The notes beneath the pieces are model-generated. The model saw only the letters and a list, made by a program, of their open reading frames with translations. It was not told the origin of the DNA and searched no databases. This document shows, piece after piece, positions 1 through 8,245 of a stretch of 64,000 nucleotides of DNA. The position numbers and the translations under genes are program-made. Position 1 is the stretch's first letter, and every line of letters begins with the position of its first letter. This DNA is from Aquibaculum sediminis (lineage in GTDB: Bacteria > Pseudomonadota > Alphaproteobacteria > Kiloniellales > DSM-21159), in NCBI RefSeq assembly GCF_040712085.1, contig NZ_JBFCVK010000008.1, positions 62,001 through 126,000 on the forward strand, written 5' to 3'.

Positions 1-1507
1 TGCTGGCCGAGACCTCGATGAAATAACCCAGCACATTGTTGTGCTTCACCTTGAGCGAGGCGACGCCAGTCGCCTCCACGTACTTCGCCTGCAGGCCGGC
101 TATGAGGCGGCGGCTTTCATCGCGCAGTCCCTTCAATTCGTCGAGCTCGGGGGAGTAGCCGGCCGCGACGAAGCCGCCATCGCGCAGCAGCGCCGGCGGA
201 TCGGCCACCAAGGCTCTCTCCAATTCGCCGCGCAAGGACTCCAGCCCCCCCAAGCGCTCGGCGCAGCCACGCAGCTCAGGCGGGCAGGCCTGCACGGCCG
301 GATCGGTGAGAAGGCGCTGCAGCTCTGCCGCCACCGACAAGCCGGCGCGAACTGCAGCCAGGTCGCGCGCGCTGCCGCGGCCCAGAGAAAGGCGTGAAAG
401 CGCGCGCTCCATGTCCGGGCAGGCCTTCAGCGTGGCACGCAGGTCCTGGCGCAATCCCTCCTCCGCCAGCAGGAAGGCCACGGCATCCAAGCGCGCATTG
501 AGCGCCAGAGGATCGGTCAGGGGCGCCGAAAGCCGGCTCGCCAGCAGGCGTGCGCCGGCGCCGGTGACCGTCCGGTCGATGGTGGCGATCAGACTGCCGC
601 GCCGGCCGCCATCCATGGCGCGCGTGAGTTCGAGATTCCGCCGGGTCGCCGCGTCGATCTCCATCACTGCGCGACCACCCTCCCCCGGGTGCCGCGGCGG
701 CGCGAGCCTCGGCAGGCGTCCCTTCTGGGTCAGTTCAAGATAGTCAACCAAGGCGCCCGCCGCCGACAGCTCGGCCCGGTCGAAGTCGCCGAAGCCTGAC
801 AGCGTGCCGACCTCATAGAGCCCCTCCAGGCGGGTGCGGGCGTTCTCGCTGTCAAAGCGGGTGCCGGGCATGGGCGCCAGACGCGCCTTCCAGTCGGTGA
901 GCGCCTCAGCAATCTCAGGGCGCGCCAGCAGACGATCGGGCAGGAGCAGTTCACTGGGCTCCACCCGGCCGAGCGCCGCCGACAGGCGATCCGCCTGCAG
1001 CGATTCCACCTGGAAGTCGCCGGTCGAGACATCCAGCCATGCCAGTCCCAGGCCCCCGGCGGCATCGGCCAGGGCAGCCAGATAGTTGTTGGTGCGCGAA
1101 TCGAGCAGCTGGTCCTCGGTCAGGGTTCCCGGCGTGACGATGCGGATGACCTCGCGCTTGACCACCGACTTGGAGCCGCGGCGCTTGGCCTCGGCGGGAT
1201 CCTCCATCTGCTCGCAAACGGCAACGCGAAAGCCCTTGCGGATAAGGCGGGAGAGGTAGGCCTCATGCGCGTGCACCGGCACGCCGCACATGGGAATCTC
1301 CTCCCCATCATGCTGGCCGCGTTTCGTCAGGGTGATATCGAGCGCCGCCGCCGCCTCCACCGCGTCCTGGAAGAAGAGCTCATAGAAATCACCCATGCGA
1401 TAGAACAGCAGGCAATCGGCGTGCGCCTCCTTGATCGCCAAGTACTGCTCCATCATGGGGGTCACCGCCTTGCCGGCGGGGCTTTCGCTGGGCTGCGCGT
1501 CGGGCAC
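1..1507 (-). CDS. mutS: DNA mismatch repair protein MutS, N-terminal two thirds (cut by window edge)
   Basis: Read on the minus strand, the frame is open from about 1507 to the window edge. It begins near MMEQYLAIKEAHADC and carries the mismatch-recognition motif RMGDFYELF (the Phe-X-Glu of domain I), followed by the connector and the start of the lever/core domain. MutS binds base mismatches and recruits MutL for repair. The start is uncertain: a GTG at 1507 adds 17 residues before the ATG at 1456, and alphaproteobacterial MutS proteins usually have a short Pro/Ser/Thr-rich leader, so I favour 1507. The ATPase domain lies outside the window. It is transcribed divergently from the small gene at 1615. 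Confidence 0.95.
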   Translation of the reverse strand, partial: MPDAQPSESPAGKAVTPMMEQYLAIKEAHADCLLFYRMGDFYELFFQDAVEAAAALDITLTKRGQHDGEEIPMCGVPVHAHEAYLSRLIRKGFRVAVCEQMEDPAEAKRRGSKSVVKREVIRIVTPGTLTEDQLLDSRTNNYLAALADAAGGLGLAWLDVSTGDFQVESLQADRLSAALGRVEPSELLLPDRLLARPEIAEALTDWKARLAPMPGTRFDSENARTRLEGLYEVGTLSGFGDFDRAELSAAGALVDYLELTQKGRLPRLAPPRHPGEGGRAVMEIDAATRRNLELTRAMDGGRRGSLIATIDRTVTGAGARLLASRLSAPLTDPLALNARLDAVAFLLAEEGLRQDLRATLKACPDMERALSRLSLGRGSARDLAAVRAGLSVAAELQRLLTDPAVQACPPELRGCAERLGGLESLRGELERALVADPPALLRDGGFVAAGYSPELDELKGLRDESRRLIAGLQAKYVEATGVASLKVKHNNVLGYFIEVSAS

Positions 1508-1614
1508 GGACTCGAGACTCGTTCGCTCTGGTGAATGAAGGCGCGGGACCCTAGCATAAGCACCCGGTCCTGGCAGCGCCGCGCCTGCGTACTGGCATCG
1601 AAGGAGAAGCCTGA

Positions 1615-2109
1615 GTGACAGAAACCCAATCGTCCTACACACCGCTGCCGGAGATCGTCGGCCAGTTCGCCTCTCGCGAGGAGTTCGAGGCCGCTATCGC
1701 GGCGCTGCTCGCCAACGGCTTTGAGCACGCCGACCTCTCCGTCCTGGACAGCCACGAAGCCCTGGGAGCGACGCAAGACGAGCCCTGGCACGAACGCCTG
1801 GCCGGAATGGTGGGCGAAGTGAAGTACATCGGCCCACTCACCACCGCCGGCTTTCTTGCGGTGGCGACGGGCCCGGTGGGTGCGGCCATCTCTGTGGCCG
1901 TGGGTGCCGGCGTCGCGGCCATGGCGCTGCGCGAAGCCCTCGACCAGGTGGAAGCAACCCCGCACAGCGAAACCTTCGCCCGCGCGCTGGAGCAAGGTGC
2001 GGTGCTGCTCTGGGTCGCCTGCGCTGATGCTGCCGCCGAAGCGCGAGCCAGGGATATCCTGCTGCGTCACGGCGCGCGTGACGTGCACCTGCACCAACGC
2101 AAAGCCTAA
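1615..2109 (+). CDS. Conserved hypothetical protein with central hydrophobic Gly/Ala segment (YflT-like stress protein type)
   Basis: The protein has 164 residues. The GTG start follows AAGGAG by 9 bases. Residues 10-45 and 120-160 form two alpha/beta-looking halves with the pattern of general stress proteins of the YflT/DUF1269 type. Between them (about 75-105) lies a Gly/Ala/Val-rich stretch, including VAVGAGVAAMALREAL, that could pair helices or insert into a membrane. No catalytic motif is visible. The gene is divergent from mutS and stands alone upstream of the FAH-family gene, about 95 bases away. The family assignment is by overall architecture only, so the function remains unknown. 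Confidence 0.6.
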   Translation: MTETQSSYTPLPEIVGQFASREEFEAAIAALLANGFEHADLSVLDSHEALGATQDEPWHERLAGMVGEVKYIGPLTTAGFLAVATGPVGAAISVAVGAGVAAMALREALDQVEATPHSETFARALEQGAVLLWVACADAAAEARARDILLRHGARDVHLHQRKA

Positions 2110-2204
2110 CCCGCAGCACGCGACATGACGCGCCATGCCCGATTGCATTTCGTGTTGGACCCAGGTGGTCTAAGTTCGCGCCCGAAGAACAAGGAGGAAC
2201 GCTG

Positions 2205-3389
2205 ATGGAACTGAAAAGCGAAGCTGCCTGGTGCCTGCCTGACGACGCCGCGGACGCCGTGCTGGTGGGCCGCGTCTGGCGCCCCGATGTGCAAGGTCCG
2301 GCTGTAGTGGTGGTGCGCGGGAACGAACTGCTGGATGTGACCGACAGCATCGCCACGGTCAGTGCGCTTTGCGCCGAAGCCGATCCCGCAAGCGTCGCCA
2401 AGAACCTCTCGGGTGAATCGCTGGGGGACCTTCAGGCCATTCTGGCGAACACGCCGCGACAGGGCCGCGACAGCAGCCGCCCCTGGCTGCTCAGCCCCAT
2501 TGACCTGCAGGCCGTGAAGGCCTCGGGCGTCACCTTCGTGATCAGCCTGCTGGAACGGGTGATCGAGGAACAGGCTCGCGGCAATCCGGCGCAGGCCGAA
2601 ACGGCGCGCAAGGAGATCCAGGCGGCAATCGGCCAGGACCTGGCCAGCTTGAAGCCCGGCTCCGAGGAGGCCATGGCGCTGAAGGAACTGCTGATCCAGA
2701 AGGGTGTCTGGTCGCAGTACCTGGAGGTGGGCATTGGGCCCGACGTCGAGGTCTTCACCAAGGCACAGCCGCTCTCCTCGGTCGGGCATCTGGCCGAGGT
2801 GGGCGTGCACCCCGGGTCGGCCTGGAACAACCCCGAACCGGAAGTCGTGCTGGCGGTGGCGCCCGACGGGCGTATCGTGGGTGCGACCCTGGGCAATGAC
2901 GTCAACCTGCGCGACGTGGAGGGCCGCTCGGCCCTGCTGCTGGGCAAGGCGAAAGACAACAACGCCAGTGCCTCGCTCGGCCCCTTCCTGCGGCTCTTCG
3001 ACGGCGGTTTCGATCTCGACAGCGTGCGCAGCACCAAGGTCTCGCTCACCGTGGAGGGCGAGGACGACTTCCGCCTGGAGGGCGAGAGCGAGATGCGCAA
3101 GATCGCGCGCGACCCGGCCGATATTGTGGCCCAGACCATCGGCCCGCATCACCAGTACCCCGACGGCTTCGTGCTCTACCTCGGCACCATGTTCGCGCCG
3201 GTTGAGGATCGTGACGCCCCGGGCCAGGGCTTCACCCACAAGAGCGGCGACATCGTCACCATCGGCGCCCCCGAACTCGGGCGGCTGGTGAACCGGGTGG
3301 TGCCCTGCGACGAGGCGGAGCCCTGGACCTTCGGCATGACCGCACTTTTCCGCAGCCTGCAAAGCCGCGCGCAAAAGCGCCAAGCCTGA
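2205..3389 (+). CDS. Fumarylacetoacetate hydrolase (FAH) family protein
   Basis: The protein has 394 residues and a strong site (AAGGAGGAACGCTG) before the ATG. The C-terminal two thirds carry the FAH fold signatures: the acidic metal-site region around PDVEVFTKAQPLSS and PEPEVVLAVAP, then GATLGNDVNLRDVEGRS and the late GDIVTIGAPELGRLVNRV. Family members cleave or isomerise acylpyruvate-type compounds using a divalent metal, as in aromatic and sugar-acid catabolism. The next gene, 21 bases downstream and on the same strand, is a 2-hydroxychromene-2-carboxylate isomerase-like protein. That pairing supports a role in breaking down an aromatic or related ring-cleavage product. The precise substrate cannot be read from the sequence. 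Confidence 0.85.
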   Translation: MELKSEAAWCLPDDAADAVLVGRVWRPDVQGPAVVVVRGNELLDVTDSIATVSALCAEADPASVAKNLSGESLGDLQAILANTPRQGRDSSRPWLLSPIDLQAVKASGVTFVISLLERVIEEQARGNPAQAETARKEIQAAIGQDLASLKPGSEEAMALKELLIQKGVWSQYLEVGIGPDVEVFTKAQPLSSVGHLAEVGVHPGSAWNNPEPEVVLAVAPDGRIVGATLGNDVNLRDVEGRSALLLGKAKDNNASASLGPFLRLFDGGFDLDSVRSTKVSLTVEGEDDFRLEGESEMRKIARDPADIVAQTIGPHHQYPDGFVLYLGTMFAPVEDRDAPGQGFTHKSGDIVTIGAPELGRLVNRVVPCDEAEPWTFGMTALFRSLQSRAQKRQA

Positions 3390-3410
3390 GCCAAGGCAAG
3401 AGGAGAGATC

Positions 3411-4016
3411 ATGGCGTCCGAAACACTCGACTTCTACTTCGACTTCTCCAGCCCCTACGGCTATCTCGCCGCCATGCAGATCGAGAAGCTGGCGGCAAAG
3501 CATGACCGCAAGGTGGCCTGGAAGCCCTTCCTCCTCGGCGCGGTCTATCAGAAGATCGGCGGTGAGCCGCTGGTGAATGTGCCGATGAAGGGCGAGTACT
3601 CGCGCCGCGACATGGAGCGCTGCGCGCGCGAGATCGGCGTGCCGCTGACCTTCCCGCAGGCCTTCCCATTCGCCTCGGTGGCGGCCTGTCGCGCGGTCTA
3701 CTGGCAGCAGGGCGATGACCCGACGGCAGCCGGCGATCTGGTAACCGCGCTCTATCGCAAGGCCTTCGCTGAAGGTGGCGACATCAGCTCGGCGGAGGGG
3801 GTTCTGGCCGTGGCCGAAGGCCAGGGCATTGACCGCGCTGCCCTCAGCCAGGCTCTGCAGGAGCCGGCGATCAAGCAACGCTTCAAACAGGAGGTCGAGG
3901 CCGCCCTCGAGCGCGGCGTCTTTGGCTCACCCTTCATTTTCGTGGATGATGAGCCCTTCTGGGGTTCCGACCGCCTGGAGATGGTGGACCGCTGGCTCAG
4001 CCGCGGCGGCTGGTAG
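3411..4016 (+). CDS. 2-hydroxychromene-2-carboxylate isomerase family protein (DsbA/GST-kappa fold)
   Basis: The protein has 201 residues and GGAGAGATC before the ATG. The N-terminal FDFSSPYGYLA (residues 10-20) has the conserved Ser that activates glutathione in kappa-class GSTs and HCCA isomerases. The C-terminal GVFGSPFIFVDDEPFWG is the diagnostic second motif. Known members use glutathione to isomerise hydroxychromene carboxylate to a benzalpyruvate in naphthalene-type catabolism. It sits directly behind the FAH-family gene, so the two probably form an operon. Its 3' end overlaps the convergent thioesterase gene by 20 bases. A more distant paralogue is at 49870. The exact substrate is inferred from the family, not shown. 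Confidence 0.85.
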   Translation: MASETLDFYFDFSSPYGYLAAMQIEKLAAKHDRKVAWKPFLLGAVYQKIGGEPLVNVPMKGEYSRRDMERCAREIGVPLTFPQAFPFASVAACRAVYWQQGDDPTAAGDLVTALYRKAFAEGGDISSAEGVLAVAEGQGIDRAALSQALQEPAIKQRFKQEVEAALERGVFGSPFIFVDDEPFWGSDRLEMVDRWLSRGGW

Positions 4017-4488
4017 CGTAGGTTTCCGCCGGCACGCCTTCAAGGGCGTGAGCGCCACGGCGATAGCGGAAGACGCCCTCCCCGCGGCCGATCAGCTTCG
4101 CCCCGCTCCCCGGGCCGGCATCGGCACTCACCTCCGCGCTCGCAAAAAAGACCGACCGGCCGCCGCCGGTGCAGCGGCTGCGCGCCAAGAGGCGCTGCCC
4201 GGCGCGGCCGGCAGCGATGAACTGGGAGGAGAGTTGCAGGGTCATGGCCCGGCGGACATTGCCAGGAACGCTGCAGTAGGTGCCGGCATAGCCGCAAGCC
4301 GCGTCGATCAGCGTCGCCAGCACACCGCCGTGCATCACACCGCTGCGGTTCCTATGCCGCTCGTCCAGCCAGAGTTCGAGCAGGGCCGTGCCTTCCTGCC
4401 ATTCCAGCAGGCGATAGCCCACGATGTCGCCAAAGCGCCCAGGAACCTGATCCGGGTCCCGCGGGCCTTCATCGGTCTTATGTGTCAC
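3997..4488 (-). CDS. PaaI-family hotdog thioesterase
   Basis: The protein has 163 residues. The hotdog-fold core contains RNRSGVMHGGVLATLIDAAC, the signature of PaaI-type acyl-CoA thioesterases: an HGG turn followed by the long helix with the catalytic Asp in LIDAACGYAG. These enzymes hydrolyse small or aromatic acyl-CoA esters. The gene points against the FAH/HCCA isomerase pair, overlapping the end of the isomerase gene by 20 bases. It is therefore not in their operon, although its aromatic acyl-CoA specificity could be related. The start at 4488 gives the usual family length. Confidence 0.85.
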   Translation of the reverse strand: MTHKTDEGPRDPDQVPGRFGDIVGYRLLEWQEGTALLELWLDERHRNRSGVMHGGVLATLIDAACGYAGTYCSVPGNVRRAMTLQLSSQFIAAGRAGQRLLARSRCTGGGRSVFFASAEVSADAGPGSGAKLIGRGEGVFRYRRGAHALEGVPAETYATSRRG

Positions 4489-4511
4489 GAAGAATCCAAG
4501 CGGCGGTGAAA

Positions 4512-4856
4512 CTACTGGCGGGGAACGCGTGCCAGATGCTGCTCCAGTTCCCGGCGGAGCGACGGTGGCAGCGCGTCGACGGCGACGCGAACATCCTCCA
4601 AAACCTGCCGCACCCCGTAGAGTTGGTCCAGCAGATTGAGGATGAGCGGAATGGCCTCGTCGTTGACGTCCAGATCGCGCTTCAGTTCCACGATCAGCTT
4701 GACCCGCGCCGCATCGGCGTCATCGAAGTGCCAGTCTTCACCCGACTGGCGCGCAAGAACCCAGGACTGGCGGACGAAGGAGACAACCTCCTGCTCGTCC
4801 ACCTCCAGTCCTGCGGACCGGGTCCGGTCGATCACGTCGGCGAGGCTGAACGGCAT
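4512..4856 (-). CDS. cbpM: CbpM-type chaperone modulator (MerR-like fold)
   Basis: The protein has 114 residues from the ATG at 4856. I prefer that start because AGGGGAGGTCAGG lies just before it. The reading frame continues upstream to a TTG at 4886 that overlaps the cbpA stop codon. The sequence shows the CbpM pattern: a short MerR-like N-terminal part (LADVIDRTRSAGL), a conserved WVLARQSGEDWHFDDADAAR segment, and C-terminal helices with LKRDLDVNDEAIPLILNLLDQL. In E. coli, CbpM binds the J domain of CbpA and inhibits its DnaK co-chaperone and DNA-binding activity. It lies directly downstream of cbpA in the same direction, so the two are probably co-translated. Confidence 0.88.
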   Translation of the reverse strand: MPFSLADVIDRTRSAGLEVDEQEVVSFVRQSWVLARQSGEDWHFDDADAARVKLIVELKRDLDVNDEAIPLILNLLDQLYGVRQVLEDVRVAVDALPPSLRRELEQHLARVPRQ

Positions 4857-4882
4857 CCTGACCTCCCCTTCATCAACGGCAA

Positions 4883-5797
4883 TCAATCCATCCCCGCCTT
4901 CGCGCGAGGATTGTAGTTGTGGCGAGTGGCCCAGTCCTTGGCGAAGGCCTGGAGCTCCGCATCCGGCTTCTCCGGCAGCACCACCCGCAGAGTCACATAG
5001 AGATCCCCCGGCTCTCCGCCGCGGCGGTCCGGCACGCCCTTGCCCTTCAAGCGCAGGGTGTTGCCGCTGTTGGAGCCCGGCGGGACTTTCATGGCCACCT
5101 TACCGGCCAGGGTCGGGACCTGGACCGTTCCGCCCAGCACCGCCTCGGCCAGGGAGATGGGCAGTTCCAGGTGCAGGTTTTTGCCTTCCCGGCCGAAGAA
5201 TGCATGGGGCTCAACCTTCACCTCGACGTAGGCATCGCCCGCGGGCGCGCCGCCGAAGCCCGGCAGCCCCTGCCCTTTGAGCCGCAGCGTCTGTCCGTCC
5301 TCAGTGCCGGGTGGAATGGTCAGGTCCAGGGTTCGGCCATCGCCAATCTGCACGCGCTTGCGCGCGCCTGAAGCCGCATCGGTGAAGCTGACTTTCAAGC
5401 TGTAGGAGACATCCGCCCCCTTCTGCTTGGGACCGCCGCTGCCCCGTGCCCCGAAACCGCCGCCGAACAGATCGGAGAAGATATCCTCGAAACCTCCGCC
5501 CGCCGTCTCGTAGTGAGCGTACTTCTCCCCGCCTCGGCCGTGCGCACTGCGGTAAAAGCCGCCCCGGGCTGTTTCCTGGCCACTGGCGTCGATCTCGCCG
5601 GCATCATAGCGCCGGCGCTTCTCGGGATCCGACAGTATGGCATAGGCGTGGCTGACGTCCTTGAACTGCTGCTCCACCTTCGTGTCGCCCGGATTGAGGT
5701 CGGGGTGCAGCTTCTTGGCCAGGCGGCGGTAGGCCGCCTTGATCTCATCGGCCTTCGCCGACTTGGCGACCCCCAGGACGCTGTAGAGATCCTTCAT
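4883..5797 (-). CDS. cbpA: Curved-DNA-binding J-domain co-chaperone CbpA (DnaJ class)
   Basis: The protein has 304 residues. Residues 1-65 form a J domain with the essential HPD triad at 31-33, which stimulates DnaK ATPase. A Gly/Phe-rich linker (around 100-125, FEDIFSDLFGGGFG) follows, and then two DnaJ C-terminal beta domains. There is no CXXCXGXG zinc-finger region, which separates CbpA (type II) from DnaJ. The C-terminal domains contain GDLYVTLRVVLPEKPDAELQ. Together with the immediately downstream cbpM it forms the standard two-gene co-chaperone/modulator operon. Confidence 0.93.
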   Translation of the reverse strand: MKDLYSVLGVAKSAKADEIKAAYRRLAKKLHPDLNPGDTKVEQQFKDVSHAYAILSDPEKRRRYDAGEIDASGQETARGGFYRSAHGRGGEKYAHYETAGGGFEDIFSDLFGGGFGARGSGGPKQKGADVSYSLKVSFTDAASGARKRVQIGDGRTLDLTIPPGTEDGQTLRLKGQGLPGFGGAPAGDAYVEVKVEPHAFFGREGKNLHLELPISLAEAVLGGTVQVPTLAGKVAMKVPPGSNSGNTLRLKGKGVPDRRGGEPGDLYVTLRVVLPEKPDAELQAFAKDWATRHNYNPRAKAGMD

Positions 5798-5877
5798 GCA
5801 GGCGTGACTCCATCAAGCAGACAGCACCGATGCCCACTACGGCCATAGCATCGCAGCATCGCGCCGGTGTCACGGAA

Positions 5878-5926
5878 CAATCTGGTCACGGCAGGACGCC
5901 ATGACCAGATTGCCCGCAGTGTTTTT
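5878..5926. terminator. Hairpin with 11-bp perfect stem in the intergenic region before cbpA
   Basis: CAATCTGGTCA at 5878-5888 pairs exactly with TGACCAGATTG at 5902-5912 around a 13-base loop. A second small dyad around a T6 run (AGTGT...ACACT) follows at about 5918-5932. The pair lies between the end of the minus-strand glycine-zipper gene (5946) and the start of minus-strand cbpA (5797). It most simply terminates the former. No classic T-run follows the long stem on the minus strand, so an operator for cbpA is an alternative. Confidence 0.5.
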
Positions 5927-5945
5927 TACACTACTGTCTCGTAAA

Positions 5946-6434
5946 TCAGGAGACGATCTTCCAGCTGCCGTCGGACTGCTGACAGGCAGTGCCATAGGCC
6001 TCCTCGACATCGCCGCCCACATTCACCGTCGTGCGATACTCCCGGCAGTACTGACCGCTCTGATTTGTCCCATCGCGCGTCGGCACCACGGTGCCATAGT
6101 TGCCGCTGTCCGGATTGTTCCAGGAGATCTCTTCACCCAGCGGCGCGCTGTGCGCCCGCGACACGGCCTGGTTGGCGCGGTCCTTGTCGGCCTGATCCAT
6201 GTGCTTGCCGATCTCGCTGCCGAGCAACAGGCCGGCGACTGCGCCAATGCCGGTGGCGGCGGCGCGAGTCGCGGAGGAACCGCTCTTGCCGACGGCTGCG
6301 CCAGCCAGGCCGCCAAGCACGGCGCCCGTGCCGGCTCCAATGGTCTGCTTCGTGCCCGGACCACCCTGCTCTGCGCAGCCGGCCAATGCCAGCCCCCCGG
6401 CCAGAACCGCGATCGTAAGGAATTTCTTGGTCAT
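5946..6434 (-). CDS. 17-kDa surface-antigen-type glycine-zipper outer-membrane lipoprotein
   Basis: The protein has 162 residues. The N-terminus MTKKFLTIAVLAGGLALAGC is a lipoprotein signal with lipobox ALAGC and acylated Cys20. Residues 30-80 are a glycine-zipper double helix (GAGTGAVLGGLAGAAVG and GIGAVAGLLLGSEIG), as in the rickettsial 17-kDa antigen family. A C-terminal domain has the conserved YCREYRTTV motif and ends in GSWKIVS. It is probably anchored in the outer membrane, with a structural role. The start at 6434 is chosen because it begins the lipoprotein signal, although the frame is open further upstream. It is divergent from pdxH. Confidence 0.9.
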   Translation of the reverse strand: MTKKFLTIAVLAGGLALAGCAEQGGPGTKQTIGAGTGAVLGGLAGAAVGKSGSSATRAAATGIGAVAGLLLGSEIGKHMDQADKDRANQAVSRAHSAPLGEEISWNNPDSGNYGTVVPTRDGTNQSGQYCREYRTTVNVGGDVEEAYGTACQQSDGSWKIVS

Positions 6435-6602
6435 TGTAACTCGCCCCTTGTTCTTGGCGCTCCTGGCGCTCTCCCGATTGAAGCGCGCCCCGGCTGATAG
6501 CAACGCTGGCATTTTGGCATCAACGTGGCATTGTGCCGGACATATGGCCGCCGCCCGGTGAAACCCGAGCCCGAACAGCGGCCGTTTGCTCTCGACAGCG
6601 GA

Positions 6603-7226
6603 ATGATGCAGCCGATGCCCCCGATCTTCAATCCCGACAGCCCTAGCGACGATCCCCTCAGCCTCTTCCACAACTGGCTTGCCGAGGCCGAGGAGAAGGA
6701 GATCAACGACCCCACCGGCATGGCCCTGGCCACTGCCGATGCTCAGGGTCGCCCCTCCCTGCGCATGGTTCTGCTGAAGGGTGCCGACGATGGCGGCTTC
6801 ACCTTCTACACCAACGTGGAAAGCCGCAAAGGCGAGCAGTTGACGGCCAATCCAAACGCAGCGCTGCTGTTCCACTGGAAGTCCCTGCGCCGCCAGGTTC
6901 GCGTGGAAGGTCCCGTGTCGGTGGCGACCCCGGAACAGGCCGACGCCTATTTTGAAAGCCGCCCCAGGCAAAGCCGCATCGGCGCCTGGGCCTCGCAGCA
7001 GTCGCGCCCGCTGGAAAGCCGCTTTGCCTTGGAGAAGAGCGTGGCGCGCTTTGCTGCCAAGTATGCCACCGGTGCCGTGCCACGCCCGCCCTACTGGACC
7101 GGTTTTCGGGTGGCACCCTTGCGGATCGAGTTCTGGCAGGACGGGGCCTTCCGGCTGCACGACCGCGCTCTCTACAGCCGGGAAGAAGAGGGGCAAGCCT
7201 GGCAAAAGCAGCGACTCTATCCTTGA
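6603..7226 (+). CDS. pdxH: Pyridoxamine/pyridoxine 5'-phosphate oxidase
   Basis: The protein has 207 residues from the ATG at 6603 (a second ATG follows immediately). The family signatures are present: RMVLLKG and FYTNVESRKG at the FMN/substrate site, QQSRPLESR, and the C-terminal W-x-x-x-RLYP ending. The enzyme uses FMN and oxygen to convert pyridoxine or pyridoxamine phosphate to pyridoxal 5'-phosphate. The frame is open upstream to 6525, but those extra 26 residues look non-conserved. The gene lies 25 bases ahead of the CDF exporter in the same direction. Confidence 0.95.
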   Translation: MMQPMPPIFNPDSPSDDPLSLFHNWLAEAEEKEINDPTGMALATADAQGRPSLRMVLLKGADDGGFTFYTNVESRKGEQLTANPNAALLFHWKSLRRQVRVEGPVSVATPEQADAYFESRPRQSRIGAWASQQSRPLESRFALEKSVARFAAKYATGAVPRPPYWTGFRVAPLRIEFWQDGAFRLHDRALYSREEEGQAWQKQRLYP

Positions 7227-7251
7227 TCGTCAGAAGCACGAGACCCCTCCC

Positions 7252-8169
7252 ATGAGCAAGGCGCAGCTGAGCAGGGCGCAGCAGAATGGCCGCCTGATGC
7301 GATTGGCCACCTACGCCTCGGTAACCACGGCCCTGGTGCTGATCGCGGCCAAGGTCGGCGCCTGGTGGATGACCGGGTCGGTCGCCCTGCTGTCCAGCCT
7401 GATCGATTCGCTGCTCGATGCCGCCGCCTCGCTCGTGACCCTCTTCGCCGTCAGCCATGCGCTGGCACCGGCCGATGCCGAGCATCGCTTTGGCCATGGC
7501 AAGGCGGAGCCCCTCGCGGCGCTGGTGCAGGCCGGGTTGATCACCGGCTCAGCGCTATTCCTGGTGTTCGAGGCCCTGCCGCGCCTGCTGAACCCGCAAC
7601 CCATCGAATCCGGCGGTGTCGGCCTGGCTGTCATGGTCTTCTCGATCCTTGCCACCTTCGCCCTCACCCGCTTCCAGTACTATGTGGTGCGGCGCACCGG
7701 CTCGACGGCGATCAGCGCAGACGCCCTGCACTACTTCGCCGACCTTCTGACCAACGCCGGCGTCATCGTGGCGCTGATCCTGGCCACGCAGTTCAACCTG
7801 CTCCTGGCCGATCCGATCATCGCGTTGATTATTGCCGGCTATATCTTCTGGAGTGCGTTGCAGATCGGCCGCAAGGCTTTGGATATGCTGATGGACCGTG
7901 AGCTGCCGGACAGCCAGAGAAAGCGCATTCTGGAGGTGGTGCGGGCGCACCCGGATGTGCTCGGCGTGCATGATCTGAAAACCCGGGAATCCGGGCAGGT
8001 CACCTTCATCCAGCTTCATCTGGAACTGGAAGGCGGCATGAGCCTCTATCGTGCCCACGTGATCGCTGACACTGTCGAGGCCGATCTGCAGACCCACTTT
8101 CCAGGCGCCAACGTCATCATTCACCAGGACCCTCACGTCCTCTCGGAAGACACGCCGGTCTATCAGTAG
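7252..8169 (+). CDS. Cation diffusion facilitator exporter (FieF/YiiP type)
   Basis: The protein has 305 residues from the ATG at 7252. It has six predicted membrane helices in the first 210 residues and a cytoplasmic C-terminal domain. The transport-site ligands match FieF: Asp52 and Asp56 in SLIDSLLD, and His160 and Asp164 in LHYFADLL. The C-terminal domain holds the DLKTRESGQVTFIQLHLE segment and the late His residues used for regulatory zinc binding. It exports Zn2+, Fe2+ or similar ions in exchange for protons. The DxxxD/HxxxD set favours zinc or iron over manganese, but this is inference. Confidence 0.93.
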   Translation: MSKAQLSRAQQNGRLMRLATYASVTTALVLIAAKVGAWWMTGSVALLSSLIDSLLDAAASLVTLFAVSHALAPADAEHRFGHGKAEPLAALVQAGLITGSALFLVFEALPRLLNPQPIESGGVGLAVMVFSILATFALTRFQYYVVRRTGSTAISADALHYFADLLTNAGVIVALILATQFNLLLADPIIALIIAGYIFWSALQIGRKALDMLMDRELPDSQRKRILEVVRAHPDVLGVHDLKTRESGQVTFIQLHLELEGGMSLYRAHVIADTVEADLQTHFPGANVIIHQDPHVLSEDTPVYQ

Positions 8170-8245
8170 GCGCGCCGCGGCGCTTGGGACATTTCCTCGG
8201 CCGCCGCAGCTTGCTAACCAAGCGCCGGGAGCGGAATGGCAAAGG

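Noticed and set aside
2106..3878. 590-codon open frame on the minus strand opposite the FAH and HCCA isomerase genes
   Set aside because: It is antisense to two well-supported coding genes, has no recognisable domain, and long antisense frames are expected at this GC content.
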